From Pyrenochaeta sp. MPI-SDFR-AT-0127 (Eukaryota; Ascomycota; Dothideomycetes; Pleosporales; Cucurbitariaceae): a DNA stretch of 64,000 nucleotides. Shown in pieces: positions 1 through 11,124 of the stretch. The stretch lies in NCBI GenBank assembly GCA_020747015.1, contig JAGTJM010000003.1:806001-870000 (forward strand), read 5' to 3'. The notes beneath the pieces were generated by a model, which worked only from the letters and a program-made list of their open reading frames with translations, had not been told where the DNA came from and searched no databases. A program made the position numbers and the translations under genes. Within the stretch, counting starts at the first letter, position 1, and the number at the start of each line of letters is the position of its first letter.

Positions 1-1484
1 AGAGCCAATGGGCCAATATTGCTTGCTCTGGATCTGCATTGACCGTTGCTGTTGATCTTGCCTACCATGGCGCGTAATGTGACACGCGTAAAGCCAGGGC
101 CATGGCTTGAAGCTGAGCACCAGAGCGAATACTATACTCTATTGAATGTATTTCGAATTGCTTTCAAACGTCATTGCTTTGAGGCGCGGGCTTTCTGTTG
201 ACCGGAAAGCCTCACCGATCTTCACTTTTGATACAAACTGCAGTCTGCCCACAAGAGCACGTTGGAGCCCAACTTGTAGGGCGCATAACAAAACGACCCC
301 AGAATCGAGCGACTCCCCCTAATTGTGGCTGCCACCAACAAAAGGTGAGGCTGTAGCGGTGAATGGTCCGCTTGATGATTCCACTTTCCGTATCCGCGAT
401 TGGGACCCAACCACTTAGCACACTCCCTTCTCACGTTTATTCTGGTACATGGGAAAACTGCGAGAGCCAATGACGGCTTGGCAAAGTGGGCCACGTTTGA
501 ACTTCACGATTGTGAGTCACCACCATGGCTTTCTTTGGAATTCTACACCAGGAAAACGCTCAGAGCACGGCGCGATGGCGGCGAGACTGCTTCGTCGAAT
601 AGCAACACTATCTCTAATCAATCTCTGTCATCTGTCATCTGTCACCTGTCACCTGCCTCCTCGGCCAGAGTGGACCCTAAACGCTTGATGCGGCAGCGGC
701 CAAAGTTCCAATTGATGCTTCTAGTGAAATAGGGAAGCTCGGCCGCGGGCTCGAGTCCAAGCACAGTCCGACACATCTCCATTGACCGTGTCGATCATCT
801 TGCGGTGAGAGAAAAAGGGGGGGTGGTTGTCGTTGTTGAATCGTCCTAGACATGCAGGTAATTGCAATGGAGAAACGACATTCGTCCCTTGCTGGAATGG
901 AGGTGTGTTTTGGAATTGTGGACGAGCAAAAATGATCCGGTGCCATGCTGCAGGCGAAAGGGTAGCAGCGTGCTCTTTTCCTGTACAACGGCTACCAGAG
1001 GAACCTTCCTGAAGTACACGTGTTCGCCCTGTGGGGATGAGAGATACTCGTGACGCATCTATTGCCATTGCAGTGTCGAAGCTGCCCGCATTTTGCCGGA
1101 TCAGTGTTGGGGTTGTTGAGCAGTGACCAAAGTAGGGTCTCAGATATGCGCCTCTGGCAGAGTTGCAATACGCTGCGATACTGGAAGAAAGGAATGGCAT
1201 TGATCAAAAACGCATCAAGATGAATCGAAACAAAAAGGTTACTCAGACTCGGCTTGCCCAACGTCTTGTGTACTCGCGTGTCCATGCGCGTGAATGTTAA
1301 TGGGTATCTCGTTTGAAGCTATAGACATTTGGTGTTCATCATTCCGCATTGTAGTGGAACTTTAGAATGGTACTGACCTTGCATGGTCCATCTCATGCTC
1401 ATTGTCTTCTGTCGCTTGGGGCAACAACTTGTGCCATATTGTCTCAGGCTGAATTTTGCCTGTTTGGTCCTGGACAGTTTCGAC
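1..1484. other. Intergenic, no gene recognised
   Basis: Only short, mutually overlapping open frames are present on both strands (the longest about 159 codons on the minus strand). None shows a recognisable motif or a convincing splice structure. The right part should contain the 3' untranslated region of the Prp4 gene. A small 7-bp tandem repeat lies at 625-652. Confidence 0.5.
625..652. repeat. 7-bp tandem repeat, 4 copies
   Basis: Four head-to-tail copies of CTGTCAY (two ending in T, two in C), seen directly. It lies in non-coding sequence and no function is apparent. Confidence 0.8.
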
Positions 1485-3211
1485 TCATATCCCTTCATTG
1501 TCATCCCTGGCCCACAGCTTGACAGTCCGATCCTTCCCACCACTGACTATCCAAGCAGCGTCGTTTGTCACATCCGTACTTAGCACTGGCCCTGAGTGGC
1601 CTTGCAAGGTCTTGCAATGCGCCCAGTCATCCGCAGAGAATATCTGTATGTTCTTATCGAAGCCAGATGAGACGATAAATGTAGAGGCTTTCTTCGGAAT
1701 GAGTTCGCCATCACCATTCTCTTGTAAGGGTATGCCGCTATTTGGTCCGTCCGTGCCTTTGTACCATCGTAGGTCGGTAACACCTCCGGTATTTGCAGCG
1801 ATTGAATTCGTTTCTCGCATCGCTCGGACGTCCCAACATTTCATGAAGCCATCTCCTGAACCTGAGAGAAGCCGGTGGCCGTCGGCGGCCCAATCGAGCC
1901 CGTAGATGGGTTTGATGTGACTTTCCAGCATGTAGATGACGCGACCTGTGCGAATATCCCAAACTCGACCAATGCTGTCCAAACCAGCACTCGCAACTAA
2001 CGAACCATCTCCGTTGAAGCTGACGGTATAAACTTCTTTCGAATGACCCTCCTGCATGAGAAGCTCTTGTCCCGTATTGACATTCCAAAGACGCCAAGTT
2101 GTATCGTCAGAGGCTGAGGCAAGATACTGCCCAGACGGGTGAAATGCCAGTCGACAAACACGATCGGTATGGCCTTCCAAGGTTCGCAAGGGTTTATCGT
2201 CGTCTAGCGACCATAGTTGAACTTTCCCGCCTGCTCCACCAGAGGCAAAATTTACGCTAGAACTTGATACGCTACTGCCCGGAAGCGTTGCACCAGGCAT
2301 CCAATCTATGCCAGTTGCTCGCTCTGTATGACCGCCTCGATATGTCTTCTTCTGCTCAAGACTGGGAATCTCCAATAGCGCAACTTTTCCACCCCACGTC
2401 CCGTATGCAACGTACTGGCCATTTGGTGAGACTCTGACAATGCTCACAGGACGGTCTGCAGTTTGCGATCCATACAATTCGAATCCTTTTAGCCGATCTT
2501 TGATCTGGTTGCGGAATTCAATATGTGTCTTGAGTGGAATAGTAGCTTCGCGACGCTGATATGCCACTCTTTCCTTTGCCCGTGGGAGAGAGTATTTCGC
2601 CATGTCCCGACGCGCGTCGAGCAACGACTGTGTGCCTTGTGTGTAGAACTCCTCTTGCTCGTCTCCGGGCCCATCATCCGCTTCTTGCATCTCAACATCC
2701 GCCGCATCGTCTCCCTGTGCCTCAGCTGCCTCTGCAAGCAAAGCCCGCAGTCTGTCGCGTCGGTCTGCAGGGCCTTCGCCAAAAAGTATAATGGGCTCTC
2801 CACGGGATCGTAGCTTGGCTTTAACATCGCGGTCGGCAGTCGGCACAATCAGCTGGGCAGCTCGTCGCTTCCGATCAAACTCTCCAAGCAGGGTCGAAGC
2901 CATTTCGTTTCCGCCACCGGGCATGGCATGGTCGCGGTCGAGAGCTGAGTACGTCAGTGTAAGTAAAGGTTGGGCAATGTGCTTGGACATTGTACTTACG
3001 GACACTCGCGAGATCAATGCCTTCCATAACATCATCCTGTGTATCTTCGTCAGCTTCTGGAGGCCATTTAGCAGTTGTTACAGGCAGCTGTGGAAGCACG
3101 TGAAGCTTCTCTGCAAGGCATTGTGTAGCCTTGGAATTGACGATACCAGAAAAAGCTTACCGCGCCATTCTCCTCCTCGACGTACGCCTGCCGCGACGGA
3201 TGCATGCTCAT
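1485..3211 (-). CDS. prp4: U4/U6 snRNP component Prp4 (WD40 repeats)
   Basis: Spliceosomal protein of the U4/U6 and U4/U6.U5 snRNPs, acting in the nucleus. Predicted exons are 3211-3161, 3105-3000 and 2944-1485, giving 538 aa. The start is the ATG at 3211 (MSMHPSRQ), and both joins keep the frame. The second exon's acceptor could instead be a few codons further in, at another AG. An N-terminal SFM/Prp4 motif is visible (LLGEFDRKRRAAQLIVP, then RGEPIILFGE). It is followed by seven WD40 blades with typical GH...WD spacing, for example GHTDRVCRLAFHPSGQYLAS and the final blade ending DRTVKLWARDD. Length and order match fungal Prp4. It is divergent from the Ptc7-like gene, with about 500 bp between starts. 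Confidence 0.93.
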
Positions 3212-3713
3212 TTTGACTGTTGGGTCCCGCAGCGGGCAGGATTGTTGTTAGGTGGTGGCCGTGGATCTCGAAAAGAAGTTCCCCAGCAAATCCGGAGTTT
3301 AGGCGGTAGGGCTTGACTAGCGGCGGTTATGTCATACTCGACGTTTGAAACATGATCGCACCTGCAGTGTTTGGCCGGGACCTGTGTACGGAGGCGAGTG
3401 AACAGATCATCAATTGCAAGACAACGAGCTGGGTCCAACTGACTCTTGTGCTCTTTGCATGACCATCTATTGTTTGAGACCATTTCGGCCGCAATGCTTT
3501 CACTGATTGTAAGTACCACACATTCGGGGGCTAGCCAGATCGGCAATGACGACGGCCAATGCGTGAATCCCTAGTCCAAAAGTCTCTTTTCACTTCAGCG
3601 TTTCTTGTCGCAAAGGTATTGCGCCGCCATTATGCGCCTCCTTCACTACACCACATTATTGCTGTCTCTTCCCTCACGCACTGACTCTTGATCTGTAGAC
3701 CTGGGCTGCGGCC
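3212..3713. promoter_or_regulatory. Divergent promoter region of prp4 and the Ptc7-like gene
   Basis: This 502-bp gap separates two genes transcribed away from each other and must hold both promoters. A pyrimidine-rich stretch with a CTGAC and a following CTGTAG just upstream of the right-hand ATG could be a 5' UTR intron end. No distinct operator was identified. Confidence 0.4.
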
Positions 3714-5030
3714 ATGTCATTTGCCATCTCCAGCGCAGCGGGACTGGCTCGGCTTTCACCTGCATCGCGACGCACTACTTCTACCGGCCTCTTCTTGTTC
3801 GCTCTTTCCGCATCGTCCCTAGTAGCACCAGCGCATTCGATGCGAACCGCCAGCCTTCATTCGCAACGATCATTGCTGCCCCACGGGCACGCAACATGTC
3901 CGCTGGACAAAGACACATGTGCAGCCCCAACCAGTCTTCGATCATTTCACTCCACCTCACACAATGGGAGAAGTGCACCGCAATTCACCTACCATGTCGC
4001 CGCGTCCTACTCGGCCAAGCAGGACCGCTTCAACGCAGAGCAGAACCTCTTCACACGGCCCGTTCATGACCCCAGCAAAAGCATCATTGCAGATATAAGA
4101 GAGTGCAAGGAGGCCATAAACAAGCGACATCGGGCGAAAAGCGGGCAAGACGCTTTCTTTTTCAGTCAAGTTGGGGACACCGATACTACAGCATTTGGCG
4201 TGGCAGATGGGGTAGGAGGATGGGTCGAATCTGGCCTGGACCCCGCCGACTTCTCCCATGGCTTGTGCGAGTACATGGCATGCGCAGCGCGCTCATGGCC
4301 GCACGGATTCAACACCACATCATTGCACCCAAAAGACCTGCTTCAGGTCGCATACGACGAGGTCACCGAAGATGACTCGATCGAGGGTGGTGGCAGCACC
4401 GCATGTCTAGCCGTTGCTGAGCCCGATGGCAATGTTGAAGTAGCCAATCTAGGCGATTCGGGCTTTATGCATCTTGGATTGAACGCGGTACGACATTTCA
4501 CGCAACCCCAAACACACGCCTTCAATACTCCTTATCAACTCTCCAAAACCCCACAACGCATGCTCGTGCAAATGGCTGTGTTTGGAGGCCCCGCCACCCT
4601 TTCAGATCTGCCAAAGGAGTCAAGTGTAACACACCACAAAGTGCGCCATGGGGACGTTCTCGTCTTTGCGACCGATGGCGTGTGGGATAATCTTAGCCCT
4701 CAGGATGCGCTTGGCATCGTCAGTCGCCATATGGTGGACCTTGGTGCTTGGGTGGAGAGGGACGGCACACTCGAAGTCGGACAAAACTTAGCAAAGTTGG
4801 TTCAAGCCGATCCAACGCGTAGAGCCGACAAATCGTCTCTCCAAGCAAAGGTTGCTGTCGCAATTGCAAAGGAAGCCAAGGATACGGGATTAAATACTCG
4901 TCGAGACGGTCCGTTCGCCAAGGAGGTACAAAAGTGGTACCCAGGAGAGAACTGGCATGGCGGTAAACCAGACGATATCGCTGCAGTGGTTGCTGTTGTG
5001 CTAGAGGCACCTCAGCGAGCCAAATTATGA
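3714..5030 (+). CDS. ptc7: PP2C-family protein phosphatase, Ptc7-like, mitochondrial
   Basis: Mn/Mg-dependent Ser/Thr phosphatase of the Ptc7/PPTC7 branch, which in yeast acts in mitochondria on coenzyme Q biosynthesis and import factors. It is a single exon of 438 aa. The first about 100 residues are Arg/Ser/Ala-rich with few acidic residues, as expected for a mitochondrial presequence. PP2C metal-binding and core motifs are visible in order: FGVADGVGGW, GGGSTACLAV, VANLGDSGF, VFATDGVWDN and KPDDIAAVVAVV near the C-terminus. The start is the first ATG of the frame. The Ptc7 assignment rests on the DGVGGW and GDSG motifs and the short PP2C core; the mitochondrial location is inferred. Confidence 0.9.
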   Translation: MSFAISSAAGLARLSPASRRTTSTGLFLFALSASSLVAPAHSMRTASLHSQRSLLPHGHATCPLDKDTCAAPTSLRSFHSTSHNGRSAPQFTYHVAASYSAKQDRFNAEQNLFTRPVHDPSKSIIADIRECKEAINKRHRAKSGQDAFFFSQVGDTDTTAFGVADGVGGWVESGLDPADFSHGLCEYMACAARSWPHGFNTTSLHPKDLLQVAYDEVTEDDSIEGGGSTACLAVAEPDGNVEVANLGDSGFMHLGLNAVRHFTQPQTHAFNTPYQLSKTPQRMLVQMAVFGGPATLSDLPKESSVTHHKVRHGDVLVFATDGVWDNLSPQDALGIVSRHMVDLGAWVERDGTLEVGQNLAKLVQADPTRRADKSSLQAKVAVAIAKEAKDTGLNTRRDGPFAKEVQKWYPGENWHGGKPDDIAAVVAVVLEAPQRAKL

Positions 5031-5756
5031 TTTACTTTGTATCAACATCCTGTTGTTTGAGCTGCATGAATAGGCGTTTAGAAGGCCTGGATGATTTGGA
5101 TTTGGGCGGCGTATTTGCCTAGATTTCTATGGGTGGTATCACGGCTGGTTGGCTACGTTGGCTAAATATTGTTTGTGGTGTATCAAACTATACGATTGAA
5201 AGCAATGGTCGCGCAGTAAGATTATCGAATGCATGGCTATTCTCGGCTGTGCCTGAATGCCTTTGAGATGACTGTGCAATAACTTGGTGGCCATTCAAGA
5301 GTGTCCTAGACATATCCAGGCGTGCTCATGCTGATCAGACCAATTTACACTTTGCGAGCGCAGCATAAAATAATGATCAGTGTTGCAATTGGCCCTCCTT
5401 CCTGCACAACGATGAATATTTCTCAGCTATAATAATTTAAGGTTTACGACGAACTGCTCCGCGCGCATTGTCCTCCTCTCACATCTTCCGACTGGGCGCT
5501 GTTTGTTTATCCTTGCTGTACGGTTGCCCGGCAACGCGACAACCACGCGAAGACTAGGATTGGCTGCTGCGCGCTCTCGACCTCAACTTCAGAACTTCCC
5601 CACCGCCAGCATCCCTACTACGAGCAGCCGCCTACCCTACTGGCCTTATGTATGCGCAACTAACACTTCAGTCGACATTCGCTAGCCACACAGTCCTCTC
5701 GTCACGTATATAGCGACGCGCCCAGTCCGTTGCGCAACGGATTCCATCTGGTCGCA
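5031..5756. other. Intergenic: 3' UTR of ptc7-like gene and promoter of mps1
   Basis: A 726-bp gap between tandem genes. It contains pyrimidine-rich tracts and an AT-rich CTATAATAATTTAAGG stretch near 5428 that could be core promoter of the downstream gene. Two ACGCG cores (near 5535 and 5715) are seen, too few to claim a cell-cycle MBF site. No gene recognised. Confidence 0.4.
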
Positions 5757-7651
5757 ATGGCTACCGCCTCACCCACACCTATGGGCGGCTCTTCCTATGG
5801 GCGCATGCGCTCCCATTCCATGATCCGCCCCAGGAGAGACTCCCCTCTCTCGGTCCTAGGTCAATCGCAGGGCTTTTCTGCAGACGCGCCCATGATGCAA
5901 AATATAGACATTGGCGACAGTTCCGACGACGAAATACCGCAACCCATGAAGCTTAGCGCCTTGACGACCGCCTTACTCGCGCAAAATGATGTCAACTCGC
6001 CTGAGAAGAGGAAGCCAAAGCTACGGATATCGCGAAATGGCTCTGGGTCAAATACACCCGTGCAGGACACCGTTACACCAGCACCAAGTTTACGGATAAA
6101 GCGAGTACCACTGCGGGGTGCGCCAATGCGGCGGTTACGGAGGACACCTCAGAGCGAAGAGGAACATCCGCCATCGCAAGACCAGGAGAATCTGCCTATC
6201 TCGGTGGTCAAAGTACAGCCTGAAAATGTTCCAGATTCCGTGTTGAAGGTCACTGGTTCCGTCATGAAAGTGGCAGAGGATCGCAACATACAACCACCGC
6301 CATCACAGCCCAATTCGCCTATCCAAAGACAATCACAGCAGCAACAAGAAAGGCCGATGCCACTGCAAACAATTAGCGCGAATACGCCCCGGAGACCAGC
6401 ACCCCCGCCGCCACCAAAGATGTCTGTTCTAGAAACTGCCACTGTTGCTGCTGGTGCTGCCACTACGAAAACAAGAGAAAGGAAGAAGAGGAGTACGCTT
6501 TCGGTGAATGGCAAGCACTACTCGCAAATGGATAGAATAGGACGTGGAGGTAGCTCGGCTGTATATCGCGTCATGGCCGAGAACTTCAAATTACTAGCGT
6601 TGAAGAGAGTCAAGCTTGAGGACGCAGATGAGGCTGCTGTTCGAGGCTACAAGGGCGAGATTGATCTGCTGCAGAAGCTCAAAAATGTAGACAGGGTGGT
6701 CAGATTATACGATTGGGAGGTTGATGAGCAGCGGCAAGTTCTCAGTGTGGTATGTTTGTCTTTCCTTTACTTGGATAGCACGCGGCCAAGGAGGAGGTCT
6801 AAATATCCTACATCAAGAACAATGCTAACTTTTCACAGCTCATGGAGATTGGAGAATCAGATCTTGCCCGCATAATACGAATGAAGCTTGACCCTGCTGA
6901 TGGCGATGGCAAACTGGATCTAAGCTTCACGCGATACTACTGGAAAGAGATGCTCGAATGCGTTGGCGCCGTCCATGACCACGATATTGTGCACTCTGAC
7001 CTCAAACCCGCCAACTTCCTGCTCGTCTCAGGCCGCCTGAAGCTCATTGACTTCGGCATCGCCAACGCCATTGAAGTCGACCACACCGTCAACGTTCACC
7101 GCGACTCGCACATTGGTACCCCGAACTACATGTCCCCAGAATCACTCGAGGACTCTGCCGGCGGTGCGCGAGGACAGCTGTCTAATGGCCATGGATCAAA
7201 AGATATGGCCCTCGGCAAACCATCCGATGTTTGGAGTTTGGGATGTATCCTGTACCAGATGGTCTACGGCCGGCCGCCTTTCGCCCACATCGCCAATCAA
7301 ATGGCGCGTGTCCTCGCGATTGTGAATCGTGAATACCACATCGACTTTCCCGATTTTGGTGTCGGTGATGTGCGTGTTCCACCGGGCTTGAAAGCAACAC
7401 TTCGTCACTGCTTATACCGCGATCCATCCAAACGACCGAACGTTAGCCAACTTCTGGATGAACGGGACCCATTTTTATATCCTGACGGAGGTGAAGATCT
7501 AAGGATACCACAAGAACTTCTGGGTCAAATCATCCAGAGAGTCGCAGATCGATTTAGGGATCCTAATAAACCCGCGCCAACGGATGAGGAAATTCGGCAG
7601 TATCCTGCGAGTTTCTATGAGAAGATTAGGCAGCTACTGGAGAACGATTGA
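5757..7651 (+). CDS. mps1: Dual-specificity checkpoint kinase Mps1/TTK
   Basis: Kinetochore-associated kinase of the spindle assembly checkpoint and spindle pole body duplication. Exons are 5757-6749 and 6839-7651 (601 aa), with an 89-bp intron at phase 0 (GTATGT...CACAG). The start is the ATG at 5757; the frame is open upstream only by way of a TTG. The first about 250 residues are low-complexity, rich in Pro/Gln/Ser, with a PPPPP run near residue 220. The kinase domain begins at about residue 255 with GRGGSSAVYRV. The catalytic loop reads HSDLKPANF (Asp about residue 385), with the HSD instead of HRD typical of Mps1/TTK, then LIDFGIAN, GTPNYMSPES and SDVWSLGCILYQM. Family assignment is firm. 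Confidence 0.94.
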
Positions 7652-8549
7652 GGTTTCTGGCAGCCCTTTTGTATGAATGTACACACTCTGGTCCTCTGGG
7701 TCAGGGTGCTGTTGGAAAATGTTCTCATGTTTATGACTGGCGCTTTGGATTGATTTTCTGTTTTTGGCAGCTTCTTATTACCCCTTCCGCGACACGCTTT
7801 TCCTGCGTTCAAGCGACCTTGATATAGCGCGGCGCTTTTTGGACTTTCTCAACTTCGAACCGGTTGGTGGGTTAGATTCATCACGGTTTTCACTTGTATA
7901 TACCCGTGTTGAGACTGAAGAAGAGACTCGTTTTTTTGTTCATCAATTACTCCAAAGTGCTTTGTAGATGACGTCGCTCATCGTATCCTCTGACTCGTAG
8001 CTATCGGGAGAAGGCCACAAAATAGGTTATGGCTGTCGATAGGCATCCGGTCTCCTCATTTTGATGTTCTCTAGGACTCTTGGGGCGAGGGTATGTGGCG
8101 CTGTGTAGCTCCATCTCGTCACCTGATGCTCTTTCCCCATTGGCAACGAACGCGAGCGAGCATACGCAAGCTCCTTGATCGTGGAAGCTTTGAGCTCGAC
8201 GTTAATACCAAATAACCCCGCTCTCCTCCCGTCCTTTGAGCAATCCTACACTCTGAGGCGAGGCCGCGGCTGGTCGAAAAGTGCGCCTCGTTCTAGCCCA
8301 CATCCTTCTTACATCATTGGCCATGCTTCATGTGGAGACTTTTGGCGGCAGTGGTGTATTGTGCCATTAGCCTCTAACGGACTCGCAGCTACACAGATCG
8401 AGGGTAGGAATACCGCACATTGCCTAGCGCAGGCTTTTGCGATCGCCGGAGATCGTTCCGGTCAAGTAGCTCATAGCAAAATCACCGATGTACAAGTACC
8501 TGCATAACACAGTCTGAAAAAGTGAAGATCATATCCTTTGCATTCCAAA
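7652..8549. other. Intergenic, no gene recognised
   Basis: About 900 bp between the mps1 stop and the esterase start. Only short frames without motifs are seen. It must contain the mps1 3' UTR and the esterase promoter. Confidence 0.45.
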
Positions 8550-9805
8550 ATGTCCTCCTCCTCGTGGGTAATGCGACTTCTCGTAGCCAGCTTGGCTTTT
8601 GCTGTTGGGCTTGCTGGACGGCCGTCAAAGGCGTGGAGAGATGGAAAGTTCAAGACAATGGTCACTTTTGGAGACAGCTTCACAGATGAAACCCGCCTGA
8701 CATACTTTCTCAATAACAATGGGTCGGCACCCCCTGTTGGATGGGATGAGCCATTGGTAAACTCCCCTTATCTTTTGTCCCTGTCATTTTTCCGAAGAGT
8801 CCATTTTCTCAAAATTTTCAAAACACGTCAGAGCAATGATTACTTGATATTTTTTATTGATACTTGAACCGCACCTCGTACTTTTTGCAATGTATGCCTA
8901 TCCTATGTCCGTATCTTGCTCATCGATGTCAGGGTCTAGCTACCGCCTCTGGTGGTCTCTCCTGGGCACGCTATGCCAGCATATACTCCCAGGTTGAACT
9001 CTACAATTATGCTGTCTACGGAGCGTGTTGTGACAACAACATATCGCCTTTATACTATGCAGCTCTCAACGGTCCATATCCAGATATAACCAGCTATGAA
9101 CTGCCAGCCTTTATCGCAGACTCGAAATATACGTCTCCCGACGGGAAGAAATTCTTCACGGGACAACCCGATAGCACAGTCTATGCCATCTGGATCGGTA
9201 CGAATGACCTCGGTAACGATGCATTCCTGACAGACAGCCAAGTACCAGGCAAAACGGTTAAGGACTATATCGATTGCGTATACAACACCATCGGCAAATT
9301 GTACGCCAACGGCGCTCGCTACTTTGTCATTCTCAATCTGGCACCTCTCAATCTCGCCCCTCAGTACGCAACGCCCGAGAATGGCGGTAAAGACGGCGTC
9401 CCTTTTTTTCCCGCCAACGGCCGCAATGTTACCGCAACATCGTACCGCATGATGGAAACCGTCACATCCCTCAACCAAGTCTACAAGTACCGCACTCCCT
9501 TTGCCGCCGCAGTGTCTGACAAGTATCCCGGCGCACGCATGGCGAATTTCGACGTACATGCCTTGATGACGGATATCTGGCAGAATCCATCCAACTATCT
9601 GAATGGCTCGGCGCCGCTCAATGTGACGGGGCATTCCCAGCAGTGTAGTGATGTGTTGGGCCTCAACTGCACTTTGTCAGATAGCCCGGATAGTTACATG
9701 TGGTTCGATCCTTTGCATCCGTCAGAGCAGACAAGCCGCATTGTTGCGAGGGAGTTTGTTGGCGTGCTGGGTGGGAAGAGCAAGTGGGCGGAGTATTGGG
9801 CTTGA
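8550..9805 (+). CDS. Secreted GDSL/SGNH esterase, CE16-like acetylesterase
   Basis: Predicted extracellular esterase of the SGNH superfamily, closest by motif to carbohydrate esterase family 16, which removes acetyl groups from plant cell-wall oligosaccharides. Exons are 8550-8756 and 8933-9805 (359 aa). The 176-bp intron is larger than most here. The ATG at 8550 begins a clear signal peptide (hydrophobic LLVASLAFAVGLA, cleavage about residue 23). Block I is TFGDSFTDE with the nucleophile Ser43. Block III is WIGTNDLG with Asn160. Block V is DPLHPSEQ with Asp328 and His331. Several N-glycosylation sequons (NGS, NVT, NCT) fit secretion. The substrate is inferred from family only. Confidence 0.88.
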
Positions 9806-10339
9806 GAAGCTTGTATGTATATTTTATATGCGTGGCTGTATGACGGAAGCATAGAGTAAGCATGCAGTCTGTGAAGGACGAAACTATACTCTATGTTATG
9901 AGGCAGATGTGGTGTGAAGAATGAAGTGGCCTGGACATGTGACTCGTTTGATGTCTCGCTTTCTATGCCAAGTTCTGCATATGTTCTACAAATCCACGAG
10001 CTAGTAGCACTAAAGTCCTTTCTTGGCTGTAGACTAGAGCTGGAGCTACTCTCACTACCCTTAGTGACGATGAATGCACCCGATATTGACAGCCTTACGT
10101 TGAATCAATACCAGTGTCGTGGCAACCAGGATTCTATTGGGTAAGTGAACAGAACGCAAGGTCTACAACGAATAGTATATGCATGAGCTGTTCATGCTTC
10201 GCCTGCAACTGGACACTAACTGGACAAAGGGTGAAAAGATGGTAATAGTGACCCACATGGCTCATATAGTAAGTTTCCTGGCCCCTTTTCCCCAAACCAT
10301 ATTTGCTGTTCCTCTTCGCAGACTTCACAGTTCTTGAGC
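9806..10339. other. Intergenic (convergent 3' ends), nothing recognised
   Basis: A 534-bp region between the convergent esterase and F-box-like genes. Short frames only; expected to contain both 3' UTRs. Confidence 0.45.
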
Positions 10340-11124
10340 CTATATAGTGACAAGTTCGACTTTCGTCTTGTTTTGTTGAAGTCCTTTAGTCATTTTCGAC
10401 ACCACATCATTACTGAAAATCTCCCATGGTTGTTCACAAGGCCGCGCCCCATCCCAAACCACTCGAAGCACTCTTAGTCCACTCAACCCTCGCAAAGTTC
10501 GCAGCGTGTTCCAAAGTGTATAGGGAAGCTCATCGCCACTGGTCATCATGTCTCTTTCTCTTGCCTCGACAACCAGGTCTCTTTTTTGTACCATGAGATG
10601 TACAGTATTGATGCAGTCAAACTGAGCGCGATGACATCGACGACCAGGAAAGGCAGCCAGTAATGCTTCCGTATATCCAACGAAAGTATTTAGAGCAAAT
10701 GGCAACCTTTTTGTCTCATTGTAAGCCTGGCGGCATGTTTCAGTCAGCGAGAGGCGCAGTCTAGAATAATGCATGTGAGGCCAGCGGGGTGATGCTGAGA
10801 CCGGGAAGGAACAGGGATCGATCATCCGACTGATGTTGGTAGTCAAGAAGCAGATCTGGATTGCTTGAAAGCCGAGGACGTAGAAGTATACTCTGTTTCG
10901 AAGCTCGGCAGGGAGACGGAGTAGCGGTGATTCTTGTTGGTTACAGAGGAAGCTGCATTATGTCAGTGTTGTGAGAAAAGGGCTGAATGACACTGGGATA
11001 TTGCTTACATAGCTTCTCTAACATCGTTCGAGGCCCTTTGTGGAACCCCATGTCCTTCAAGCCTGGGCTTAAGTCGTTTCTGGCTTATCAAATCCGTGTT
11101 TCTTGCTTGTATATTGTCAGTCAT
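10340..11124 (-). CDS. F-box-like fungal protein with LPAELR motif
   Basis: Predicted exons are 11124-11009 and 10952-10340 (242 aa). The 56-bp intron has a GTAAGC donor and a CTGAC branch site shortly before its AATGCAG acceptor. The join makes a motif very common in uncharacterised fungal proteins, SPLLRLPAELRNRVYFYVLG at about residues 47-66, followed by SLTETCRQAYNETKRLPF. These families are usually described as F-box-like or DUF7730-like. Whether this one recruits a ubiquitin ligase is unknown. The start is the ATG at 11124; an in-frame upstream codon cannot be excluded. A second protein of the same style starts at 52982. Confidence 0.72.

Noticed and set aside
721..1200. 159-codon minus-strand frame
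   Set aside because: No recognisable domain and it overlaps several other frames. It could be a lineage-specific gene, but nothing supports it.
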